From assembly GCA_902651635.1 (NCBI GenBank), contig CACRSC010001923.1:950195-1014194 (forward strand): DNA of 64,000 nucleotides, written 5' to 3'. Below the pieces are notes generated by a model. The model was not told the origin of the DNA and searched no databases. It saw only the letters and a list, made by a program, of their open reading frames with translations. Source of the stretch: Mastigamoeba balamuthi. Taxonomy: Eukaryota > Evosea > Mastigamoebida > Mastigamoebidae. The translations under genes and the position numbers were made by a program. Positions 33,490-42,999 of this stretch are shown piece by piece (position 1 is the stretch's first letter; the number at the start of each line of letters is the position of its first letter).

Positions 33490-33801
33490 ATGAGCTCCGA
33501 CTGTGACCCCCTTCCCGTAAATGGCGAGAACGTCTACTGCCGCAAGGGCGATGGCTGCTGCATCACAGAGAGTGACTGTGCTTGGGCCAACCTGATCGAC
33601 TGCACGAACCGCGACTGCGGTCACTACCCCATGACCTGTTTCGATAGGTCTTCCTGGCAAGGTGATGGCGAGACGGGCGTGGACTGTGGTGGCGCCTGCC
33701 CCAAGTGTGCCAATGGTCAGGGTTGCATTGAGGGCAGCGACTGCCAGAGTGGACACTGCAAAACCCTCGTTACTTGGGATGGTCTCACTTATCACGAGTG
33801 A
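33490..33801 (+). CDS. Small cysteine-rich protein, secreted-type repeat
   Basis: 103 codons with 16 cysteines. The first half (SSDCDP, CAWANLIDCTNRDCGHY) is also found at 48568. The second half reads GDGETGVDCGGACPKC and NGQGCIEGSDCQSGHC, a cysteine motif known from extracellular proteins of bacteria and protists. Codons upstream of the Met (WIRGKH...GNCN) are homologous to the second copy, so the Met may lie inside a longer ancestral gene whose 5' exons are lost. I cannot say whether it is expressed. Confidence 0.4.
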   Translation: MSSDCDPLPVNGENVYCRKGDGCCITESDCAWANLIDCTNRDCGHYPMTCFDRSSWQGDGETGVDCGGACPKCANGQGCIEGSDCQSGHCKTLVTWDGLTYHE

Positions 33802-33864
33802 CTGATGTGAGCCATGTGCGTCCCGTGGTGAAGATTTTTTCGCGTATCGTGGTTAAAAATAAAA

Positions 33865-34834
33865 ATGGCAGAGCCACTGAGCTTCGCTGCCATTCGGAGG
33901 TCTCTGGAGCGGTCTATTCACCGCGAAGTGCTCGAGGAAATCTTTGCCTATGTCAACGAGAGGGACCCACACCTCTGGGCCCTGAACCCGCCCCACGACT
34001 TCATCCGCAAAACCGTCTACCTCACGATCTACAAGGACCGTGACAACTTGGGCTACAAGGAGCTCCACGACCGGATGGTGGGCTGAATGCCTCTCAACCC
34101 GAAGATGATCAGCCACAATGTCCACAAGATCCGCTCTGTCCTCTCGGAGTGGAGCAAGAGCCAGATTGCTCTCCAGTCACTCGAACAGCGCCAACACGAG
34201 GTTGAAACAATTAATTTCCCGGTCCCTGTCAGGGGAACAACAGCATGGGCTGACTCGGTCGACTTCCCTCTCAGCGGGGTCCGTACGGTGCGCGCCACAT
34301 CCACTCTCCCTCCGAGAACAACTTTGCCTAATTTGGCTGTGCCAAATATAGGTTTCCCGCAAAGATGATTCGTGGAGCTACAAACTCAACGGGCCCGGTC
34401 AGTGCTACCAGGTCGTGATCTCGGGCTGCTGCCATGTCGAGTGTGTCTGGGGAGGTTACTCCCCCAAATACCACGACAGCGCCTTCGTCAAGATGACCCG
34501 GGAGTGGTTCGAGGCAAACATGCCAGACGACACCATAATGGCAGACGGCCACTACACCTGGCCCCATGACCACATTCACCATCCGAAGTGGCTCACGAAC
34601 TACCCCAAGCCCTTGAAGAAGGGACAAGGTGCGGCAGCACACAGGGCAGCAGTCCTCACCCAGGAACGCCTCCGCTACAACAAGGCGATAAAAAACCACA
34701 GGGGGCATGTGGAGGGCGTCTTCGCACACGTAAAGTGTCTCTTCGCTGCACTCATGGCGCCTTTCCGTGATGGCGCGGACCAGCAGGATGCCCTCGTGTG
34801 GTTCGCCTTCGGGCTCCACAACTGTCTGCTGTGA
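33865..34834 (+). mobile_element. DDE transposase gene, IS5/Harbinger-like (DDE_Tnp_4 type), broken
   Basis: Plain DNA-transposon relic. The first ORF (33865-34086) encodes a helical N-terminus that could carry the DNA-binding part. Then ADSVDFPLSG (first Asp block) and SWSYKLNGPGQCYQVVISG, with HDSAFVKM and TIMADGHYTW (second Asp block) and NHRGHVEGVFAHVKCLF (Glu block), lie in different frames with a stop between them. The gene is therefore broken by at least one frameshift and one stop. Terminal repeats were not seen. The YKLNGPG block is typical of this transposase type. Confidence 0.6.
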
Positions 34835-35726
34835 TGTGTTTCCCCACATCCTTTCATGTACAAATCACACACCAAACCCCGCCCTCCCTGAGAACAACAC
34901 ACAGTACCCACCCCAAGGGGCACTACAAGGCCCCACTCTCCACCCAGGGGGCACGTTTCACCACAGAAAACACTTCAACAAAGACGCCTTTTTCACTCAA
35001 GATTTTCGCCACAACATGTGAAAAAATCTCCGCCACGGGACGCAATGGGAGCTCAGAGAGGAAAAAAGGGCAAAGCAATGCAAATATGTATTTCCTTTGT
35101 GCATCCTGTAGTTTGTTTCGAAGAGATGACATTTCCTACTCTTAATGCCAAGGCCAGGGTCAGATATCTGTTTGCACAATCTAAGTGACCGATGATCGTT
35201 GTTGGGAGGGGGGCTCTCATCATGATCCAATCATTGACAGTGTGGTGCTTTATGTTGACTGAATTGCTGATAGATGTACAGTAGTTACGAATTACGATTC
35301 TCAGAGTATGAAATTAAAGTCAAGATGATTTGAACGATAAGTAGCTGTGGATCCGAGCTCGTTTGCCGATGCAGCAGAGCCCCCCATGGTCGAATCTGTG
35401 CTCACGGGGGAGCCGAGTCCCAACAACCCGCAAGCATCGACCACAAACATCATCCGAGCACCTGAAGGCCTGCTTGCATTCCCACCTGATGCCTTCTTCG
35501 TGTGGGCGTGGGTGGCGGCGTCACATGAAAGAAAGCATTATGAACGATTGTTATCAAGTGAACACAGTATAATTCACTATTGGACTCAACCATGGGGATA
35601 GGGTCGTCTGCCTCTCCTGCTCCGAGTTCGAAGAGTATTGCTGACTTCGAGAGTGCACATGCATAAACAATCGATGTCGGACTTGGAATTCGATCGCAGA
35701 GGGGCACTTATGATTACTATTGGTGA
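34835..35726. other. Spacer without recognised gene
   Basis: About 890 bases. It includes an AT-rich part (35020-35340) and an 84-codon plus-strand ORF at 35347-35601 that resembles nothing I know. Parts may belong to the neighbouring transposon. Confidence 0.4.
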
Positions 35727-38168
35727 TCACCAGATAGAATACGGCTGGCTGCGCAGGACGCGAATAAGCTGAACACCTCCATGAGCGAGCGCCGTTGCAA
35801 CCAGTCCATCGCACTGACGAGCATCCTCCGATGTCATTGAATAGGGCTGCTCTCCGAGGACCTTGAGAGTCTGTGCTGCGGCTGCCACGCCATGATAGTT
35901 GTACGAGCAGGCCACGAGCAGCAGTGGCCTGTTTCCGGCTTTTGGGCACACTTGTCTTGCGTCCCATGCCCCCATGTTGAATGGTGGCAGTGCCAGACGT
36001 CTGACAGCATCAGATTGGCTGTGCTGAACTGCTGTGTACAATGCCCAACAGCCATCTGCACGGGCGTCATCCTGTGTTGCCGAGTAGGGAGGCAGTGCCA
36101 GCAGGTCCAGCAGATCAATGGCACCCATCCTGCACGCATTCACTAGAGCAGAGGCCATGTTCACCGTTCTGTCGTCGCGAGTCAACAAGAACGGTGGCTG
36201 TGCCAGGGCTTCCACAGCCGCAGCGCTGCCAGCACGACACGCAATGGCGAACGGGCTGAGGTATTCGGGACCTGCGTCTGGCTGGCGTGCATCCTCTGCC
36301 CCAAAGCTCCACGGATGGCTTGCCAGGATCGTTGTGACCCGCAAGCACCCCGATCCACGGCACTCGCAAGCCCTGTGCAGAGCCTTGGTCCCTCGGATGA
36401 AGGCTCCATCAAGCTTGAATGGCTCGCGGGTGAACATGACGAGCACATCGCTCTTTCCCATCATACACACGGATTCCAGCGCCTCTCGACTGATGTCGGC
36501 AGCCTCGAGAGAGTACGGCGGCTCTGCAAGAAAGCACAGGACCTTAGATGCCAAGGCATGCGTGCACGCATCATAGACCAGGAGCTGCCTGAGAGTAGGA
36601 AACACCATATTGCGGGCCATGCTCCTGAATCCCACAGGCCTCGTCACGCTTGCGTCCCACAGTGGCGAGGTGGTCACCGAGTATGGTGGCTCCGCGAGTG
36701 CTCGAAGAAGCCACAAACCGCCGTCAGGTGCATAGGTCGTTTCGTTGGACCAGTGCGTCAGCATGTACTCTGCCCCGAGGCTCCAGGGAGGTTCTCCCAG
36801 CACTCGCAGGACCTCGAGCTTGCGTGGTATGAGACTCGGCACATCGCTATGAAAGAGTCTGAAAATCTCGAGTGAGGCGATTTCGTCGTGGCCCATGCTG
36901 AACGGTGGCTCGGCCAGAATCCGCAACGTCTCAGCGTGCATGCCCTTGACTGCAGCCACTGCCGCATTGTCATCCGTGCCCGTTCCACGCGCATCAGCGG
37001 CATCGAGGCTGTACGGCGGCTGCGAGAGCACTCGAACGGCTGCACAGAACCCATTCTCGCATGCCTTACACAGAGCGCCACTCGTCACAGCGTAGTCGTG
37101 GCCCAGCGAGAACGGCTCCTGAGCCAGCGTGATCAGCATCTCCGTGACGGCACCGTCGCTCTCGCCACCTACCGCTTGATCCAGTGCATTAAGTGGGAGG
37201 TTCTGCCTTCCCAGACAGAAGGGCGCGCTGGCCAGGGCCCGCACAGCCCGCACACTCTGGGTCCCGAGGGCACCAGCGAGGGCCGAACTGCCCCCAGCAG
37301 AAGGTACGGGTTCTCCGAGCTTGCTGAGGCCGGGCAAGTCCAGGGCGTTAGGGACATCCTGGGGCAGGTGGCCTGCTGCCATCCCCGGGTCCAGGGAGAA
37401 GGGCGGCTGCGTCAGACGCCCCAGCAACGCCACGTCGTCGTGCATGGCCGCCAGTGCGAACGCCACGGTGGCGAGCTCGTCGTCGGAGTACGAGCCCGCA
37501 CAGTCGCCGTCGTCGTCGTCGTCGTGGCCAGCGCTGGCGCAGTCACTGTCGTTCCAGTGCTCCGCGAGGACGTCGACGGCGCTGCCCATGCGCCACGCAA
37601 TGGCGACGCAGAGGTGGAGCATAAGGCACCGCGACACCACCACCTCCTCGCGCTGCCCAGAGCTGCAGAGGCGCAGAAGCTCGGCCACAGCAGCGGCCGC
37701 CTCCGTGTCCCCGGCCCTCGCGGCGCGTGCGCAGCACCACGCGGCTGTGCCCACCAGCAGGCCTCCGTCGTGGCTGCAGCAGCGGTGGCGGTTCATCCGG
37801 CCGACACGAAGCCCGCGGGCAGCGAGCGAGAGGGGCGGGCGGCAGAGGGCGCGCAGCAGAGGGGCGGCACGGGCGCAGCGCGAGCACCACCCCACGGCGC
37901 TGTCCAGCAGCACCGCCGCCGAGGGGGGCCCGGGCAGGAGGCGGCCGAGGGCCGAGCAGCAGGCGGGGGCCAGCAGCGCAGAGGAGGCGGCCAGCGACAC
38001 GAGGTCCCGCGGGTCGGCCACGCGCTGCACGACGCCGCCCTGCACGAGGCCCCACTCGGCGCCCACGGGCAGTCTCTCTGCAGCCTGCGCGTGGCGTGCT
38101 GCGTGGAGCGGTCTGGACGACCGAGACGGAGACGGCGGGTGCGAGGCGCCTGTGGTGGTTGCCGACAT
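35727..38168 (-). CDS. Protein of about 16 ankyrin-like repeats with PPYSL signature
   Basis: A single exon of about 813 codons from the Met at 38168 (an in-frame Met at 38276 would add 36 residues). The N-terminal region LPVGAEWGLVQGGVVQ then ADPRDLVSLAASSALL is weakly F-box-like. The rest is a series of units 30 to 65 residues long, each ending in a block of the form [LV]RxLAxPPYSL followed by an acidic DA or DD. Examples are VRVLSQPPYSLDAADA, LRILAEPPFSMGHDE, LRVLGEPPWSLGAEY, LCFLAEPPYSLEAAD, VEALAQPPFLLTRDD and LKVLGEQPYSMTSEDA; the last repeat ends the protein as LRSQPYSIW. The helix before each block (ALxxACxxG) resembles the ankyrin helix pair. It is probably a binding scaffold, perhaps a ubiquitin-ligase adaptor if the F-box is real. 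I know no named family with this signature. Confidence 0.7.
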   Translation of the reverse strand: MSATTTGASHPPSPSRSSRPLHAARHAQAAERLPVGAEWGLVQGGVVQRVADPRDLVSLAASSALLAPACCSALGRLLPGPPSAAVLLDSAVGWCSRCARAAPLLRALCRPPLSLAARGLRVGRMNRHRCCSHDGGLLVGTAAWCCARAARAGDTEAAAAVAELLRLCSSGQREEVVVSRCLMLHLCVAIAWRMGSAVDVLAEHWNDSDCASAGHDDDDDGDCAGSYSDDELATVAFALAAMHDDVALLGRLTQPPFSLDPGMAAGHLPQDVPNALDLPGLSKLGEPVPSAGGSSALAGALGTQSVRAVRALASAPFCLGRQNLPLNALDQAVGGESDGAVTEMLITLAQEPFSLGHDYAVTSGALCKACENGFCAAVRVLSQPPYSLDAADARGTGTDDNAAVAAVKGMHAETLRILAEPPFSMGHDEIASLEIFRLFHSDVPSLIPRKLEVLRVLGEPPWSLGAEYMLTHWSNETTYAPDGGLWLLRALAEPPYSVTTSPLWDASVTRPVGFRSMARNMVFPTLRQLLVYDACTHALASKVLCFLAEPPYSLEAADISREALESVCMMGKSDVLVMFTREPFKLDGAFIRGTKALHRACECRGSGCLRVTTILASHPWSFGAEDARQPDAGPEYLSPFAIACRAGSAAAVEALAQPPFLLTRDDRTVNMASALVNACRMGAIDLLDLLALPPYSATQDDARADGCWALYTAVQHSQSDAVRRLALPPFNMGAWDARQVCPKAGNRPLLLVACSYNYHGVAAAAQTLKVLGEQPYSMTSEDARQCDGLVATALAHGGVQLIRVLRSQPYSIW

Positions 38169-38724
38169 GCCGTTTGAGTTACTCAGAGAATCGTGTTGCT
38201 TGAACAAATACCGTCGAGGCGCGTTGATTTCCGGAACGCGTGGCACGCCACCAGGTCGACGCCCAATCCAAGCCATCTTGGGTGGCGAGGCAAGGCTCTT
38301 TCAGTAACCATCGGCAGTGTGGCCACTGCAAGTATTGTACAGTGAGCAAAATTCCAGAGAAACCCCCCCCCCATACACTCCAAATATCTCCGCGGATTTG
38401 CAATCGCAATATTCTGGCAAGCAACTGATACCATCACAATTCAAGTATGGGATATCGATTGCAAAAAAGGACACAAAGACATGTTTCTCACTTCATTTAA
38501 GAAACTGGTCCGCAACTTGTGGGTAGGAGGGGTCACTGCCTTCAATTGCAAAAACAGAACTGGGACAGGTATAATTGTGCACTACTAGCTTCAGTCACAG
38601 AAGGCTTTGTGACAGATGTTCCTCAAGTATGAATGGAAGAAGCAGAGTACAGAAGGGAGAATGATCTTTCATCTCGCCTCGGGCCTTGTGGTTCTGGCAT
38701 AGAGCGTGGCAGAAGGGTAAGTTG
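38169..38724. other. Spacer without recognised gene
   Basis: About 550 bases between the repeat protein and the first papain-fold gene. An AT-rich part with CAAATATCTCC and GCAATATTCTGG (38385-38417) may be promoter-like. Short ORFs have no support. Confidence 0.4.
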
Positions 38725-40779
38725 TCAGCCCTTGATGTTGGCGTTCCAGTCCCAGGGGCCGTCGAACTTGACCTCTGCGGAGGACCTGAGGGACTGGTTG
38801 AGCAGGCGGTACTGGGGCCAGCTGCTCCTCGACCCATACACATAGGAGCTGTCCTTCCAGTCGACATCAAAGTGCATCACCACCGGCGTTGCGATGCCCG
38901 TGGGTGGGTAGTTGATGGTCGCCTGCCTGAACGTCTCGTAGGGGTAGAAGTAGTACCCGCACTGCTTGTGGTTCCCTACCACACTGACGGGCTTCAGCAG
39001 GTTTTCGATATCCCACCACGGTATCCTTAAGTCGTCGACGAATTCATTGGAATTCTTGGTGTTCCACATAAACAGGGAGTAGGATTTAAGGTCACCATGA
39101 TATCCTTTCTCTCCTTGGATCATTGCCTGAGGGGTTATTTTTACATTGCCTGCCGTTTGCCGAGCTACAAGAACCATCCTGAGACTCTGGTCGCACAGGG
39201 TCCCAATTCCACCAAAGAAATCACTGAAGGTGTTGTTGATGCATTGGAGTACAGTGGCACCCAGAACCCACTTGCCACGGACGAGCTTCTTGAGCAACTT
39301 GCCGCGGTTGCGAGAGTCAAATGCACAGAAGGCAGGGTCCCTTATGGTCTTCATACACTCGAGGTCAGCGGGGACCCAAGTGAGAGGGCTCTCCTCTGCG
39401 GGGCATATCATGTTCTCGTTGGCGAGACTCGTCTGGCCAGCCCAGTAGCCTGCACTGTGACCGTAGGTATTACCGAGGGAGTTCTTGATGATGAAGCCGC
39501 CCTGGACGAAGTCAGCCGTTCCAGGGCTCCCAGTCTGCACGCGGAACTCGTCGTTCCAGCCCACAACCTGGGCATCGTGGACCCTGTCGCCAAACGGGGT
39601 CTTGTGTACCATGTAGACGCCCTGCTTGTTGATACTGCTGCGGGCGAAGGCCATGCAGCAGCCAGATCCAGTACTGCAGGGGTGGAGGCACTCCTGACAC
39701 TCTTTCCGCCCTCTATCCCCGACTTCTTCGTTTCTGAAGGCCATTCTCTCATGGCAGGGGATCTCGTAGGTGACATCGAGGACGCTGTTGGACCAGACGA
39801 GGCCCACCTGCTTCTCGTACAGCAGGCGCTTTATGCCGCTGATCGTGTGCGCAGTCTGCACGCCCCTGATCGCGAACTGGAGAGGGTTGTTCTCCCTCAC
39901 AGTACGCTCCGCCGGGCACCCGCTTCCGTACGACCTTTGCAACACGCAGTGAGCTCGGCGTATTGTGGTCTATCGCTGCGCACTGGGCATCGGGGCAAAC
40001 GGCGTCGGGCAGCACGAAGCGCTGGAGGAACTTGACGTAGTGGAGCCACTCGGGCCTCCCGTCGGGCGTGATGTTATGATCTCTCTCGCTCAGTGCCAGG
40101 CAGTGTGTGTCGTTGTAGTTGACGCTCTTGCAGTACTGGTCGTACCCGTACTTGTCTGCACGGGCCCACATGAGTCAGCGGGTGTCGCTCCGAAAAACGA
40201 AAGTGCACATTTAACAGTACGAAATGCCCCGTCGAGTTTTGTTTGGGTGGGAAGGGAGAGCGAGTGGGGGTGGAGCACGCGCACAGGCCCACTCGGAGAA
40301 GGGGAGGTACTGGCTCTTGTCGAGGAACCCCTTGTCGACGCCCGTCTTGCGGTAGCTGGCCTCGAGGGCCGCCAGCGTCGAGAAGATCCAGTCGTCGTTG
40401 CTGCCCGGGCCGTGCGGGCTCTTGACGGGCGTCCTCCCCGTCTCGGGCACCAGGAACGCCGCGGGCAGCGCTGCTCCCTCGGGCAGCAGCTGGGCCCTCA
40501 AGCGCTCGTCAGTCTCGCGCGTGTCGAGGCCGCGCTGCTGTGGAGGCTGCGGCAGCAGGCAATACCAGAATCGCGTGAGGGTCAGTCGGTAAGGACGTTG
40601 GGGTGCAGTGAAGCAGCAGAGGGGAGGAAGAGTGAAGGGAGCGTTGTCGTCACGTTGTAAGCCAGCAGCGCGAGGCTGGCAAGGGCCGAGAGGACAACGA
40701 CGGCCTCGATTGCCGTGGCGGCAAGACGCAGGAGAGAGCGGTGCCTGTACCTGGGAGCGCCACCGATTGTGTCCTGCAT
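38725..40779 (-). CDS. Membrane-anchored papain-fold (C1A) pseudo-peptidase, copy A
   Basis: Four likely exons on the minus strand. Exon 1 (from 40779) encodes a short basic tail and one hydrophobic segment (AIEAVVVLSALASLALLAY), so a type II membrane or signal-anchor protein. Exon 2 has PVKSPHGPGSNDDWIFSTLA, which aligns with the papain block PVKNQGSCGSCWAFSTxA. The oxyanion Gln is lost and the catalytic Cys position is Asp (codon near 40391). The His block DRVHDAQVVGW and Asn block FIIKNSLGN in the last exon are kept, as is the C1A ending of the fold, followed by a long C-terminal extension with WAGQTS and a final YRLLNQSLRSS. It is therefore unlikely to be a working cysteine protease. Short introns with GTGCGC donors separate exons 2, 3 and 4. 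A second copy lies at 50460-52508. Confidence 0.7.
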
Positions 40780-40945
40780 GGGTGAGGGTTGTGGTGTGGT
40801 GTGGTTTGAACCGCTGATTTCATTTTAGCTGCCAGGAACAAATCCACTGTACATTTTACTGATACACTCTGCGCCATTCACTCAATCGGCAGCCAATCAA
40901 CGCGTGGCCACCTCTGACTTCGACAACACGACCACAATACCAGGT
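39755..40945. repeat. Segmental duplication, copy 1 (partner 51484-52674)
   Basis: About 1.19 kb covering exons 1-3, the start of exon 4 and the promoter of the papain-fold gene. By eye it matches the partner with an offset of 11,729 bases, without a difference between about 39790 and 40900, introns included. Similarity stops abruptly near 40945, while to the left it falls to a diverged but alignable last exon. Confidence 0.85.
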
Positions 40946-42958
40946 GAAAACCACAGCTCCTCCCTGAGCTGCTCCTGTGACGTTTTTTGTTAGTTTCTTC
41001 AACAGGAAGCTCTTCATGTCCCACGGGAATGGAATGTATGAGAGGAGTGCATTGACACAATCAACATGGTTGAAGATAGACCTGTAGAGCTCCATTGGAG
41101 GTGGACAGTCCATCATCTTTGACGCAAGGAAGGCAGACAGACGACCGCACACAGCCCTTGAACTTGGCCCCTCGTGGAAGATGATGCACTGCACGAGCTC
41201 TTCCTTCTTCCCACTCACTCTCGCTCCCAGACCACCGAGTACTGCCTGCAGGTCAGCGTTCTTCATCTGCTTGAGCTCCTCAACTCTAGCAGCCAACTTC
41301 TCTTTGGCAACCTTGGCAACCTCCTCTGTGTGGGAAGGCTGAGACAGGGAAGAGAAAGGGAGAGAATACGAACCGAGAGAGAGTGTGTGTGCATGCTTCT
41401 TGCTTGCTCCCTCCTTTGCAGCTTGTGTTGGCTTCTCTGACTCAGAGTCTGCCTCGTCAGCTGACTCTGGCTGCCCATCCTTCTCTGTCTCTGTGCTAGA
41501 GTCGCCCTCGGGATCTGGGGAAGCTGCAGGCTTGCTGATGTGATGCTGCCTCTTTGCAGGGCTCTCAAACTTGTCGTGAGAGAGCCTTGTGAGCATCTCT
41601 GGTATCATACCCAAGCCAGAGTGACCACAGGTCCGAACCAGGCGGCAGAGGTCTACAGCATCGATCTTGGAGAGGGCCTGAAGGGTTTCCTTCTTGTACA
41701 GCGATTCCCCAGAGGGTGTGGCCTTGTAGTCAGCTGCAGTGAAGATGCTGGAGACATTGTACATAGTTGCAGAGTCTGACCAGACTGCCTGAACCACATG
41801 ACCGCACTGAGCGAGGTAACCCTTATGATAGGTGAGACTCTGGGTGAGGACAGTCTTGTGGGCAGTCTCCTTGCAGCTGGCCACGAAGAGGATGTCAGGG
41901 AACTCGGCCTGAATGACATCTATTGCCCAAAGGCAGCATCAACACAGATCACAACAGGCTTCCCAAACTTGTGCACCACCTGCTGTGCACGGATCCAAAC
42001 AATAGCCTGCCAAAGAAGGGCTTCTGGCATAAGACTCTTAACGTTTGAAATTGCCAAAAGTGGGATTGGGAGCTCTGTGGCAGTCGTCTTGGCACACACC
42101 ATGTATACTGGGACACCCAAAGGATGTGGCTTCTGAGGAAAGTTCATCACAAACAAGACACCATCCCCAGTCCAAATGAGAATGCTCTCATTGAAGCAGA
42201 TCTACAAGATCCCCACTGTGTTCGAGAAATGCACGTAGCTGGCAGAGAGTAGACTGGCCAGTGTAGACATGTTAAGAATGTCAAGGTGCTCAGCAAAGAT
42301 CCTCCAACGAGAATGGCACATGAAATCCTTGCCACTCTGACTGAGAAAATACCCAGGGCATGTTCCCACTGCAGCCTGAAGGTACTGCTCGAATGTGCCA
42401 AAGTTGCTGCCAGATGCCAGTGCATACACAATCATATGAATGGCCGCCTTGACACAGGAGATAGACACGCCAACCTTGGGGCCCTTTAAGACGTGCTTTG
42501 TAACCTGTACCTCCACTGCTTTGCACGACAGCTCGTTCGCGATGTACACCATGAACTCGTCACCAAGGAGTCTCCAAAAAGTCTTGGCAAACGAGACTAG
42601 GATGCACGATCAGAAAATTCATTAGATTTCCACACCCAAAGAAGTGTGAAAGAAAGAGTCGAGGGGGGCGAGAAACGGGTCAGAGAGATGCACCTTCATC
42701 GGCGAGAGGCAGTACAATGTTGCTGCCCTTCATGCAGCTCTCCAGGATTGTGTCCGAGATGTTCTGCCACTTCTGCTCCTCCATCTTTGAAAACGCCTCC
42801 AGTAGGGCCGCGCTCGTCGTCTGCTCTTCTCCTCGTCATCAGCAGCCTTGGTGGCATCTGCCTGTGCCTTCCAGTCCACAACGTGGTTGTTGTAGTCCTC
42901 AAGAAGCACCACAAGGTCACGCAACACCATAGAAGTTCAAAAGAGACTGAGAAATAAT
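40946..42958 (-). mobile_element. PiggyBac-like transposase with C-terminal SAP-like motif
   Basis: DNA-transposon gene read from about 42958 to 40946 or slightly beyond, in several pieces separated by likely introns or breaks. The N-terminal part includes a charged helix (WKAQADATKAADDEEKSRR) and, in another frame, NISDTILESCMKGSN. The middle part has FAEHLDILNMSTLASLL, FPQKPHPLGVPVYMVCAK and KPVVICVDAAFGQ, which match the KPHPxG and VxDxxFGS blocks of piggyBac-type (DDE_Tnp_1_7) transposases; HKTVLTQSLTYHKGYLAQ and AVWSDSATMYNVSSIF follow. The C-terminal part is rich in Ser, Glu and Lys and ends with LQAVLGGLGARVSGKKEEL, a SAP-type DNA-binding motif. The reading frame runs to a stop at 40856 inside the segmental duplication. 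TTAA-flanked ends were not found. Confidence 0.55.
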
Positions 42959-42999
42959 CTCACACCAGCTGGTTTAAAAATCTCCCACCAGCCAACAGC

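Noticed and set aside
40856-40945. Shared C-terminal domain of the piggyBac-like ORF and a second ORF at 52585
   Set aside because: The shared 27 codons lie in the duplicated promoter block of the papain-fold genes; the frames end there by chance.
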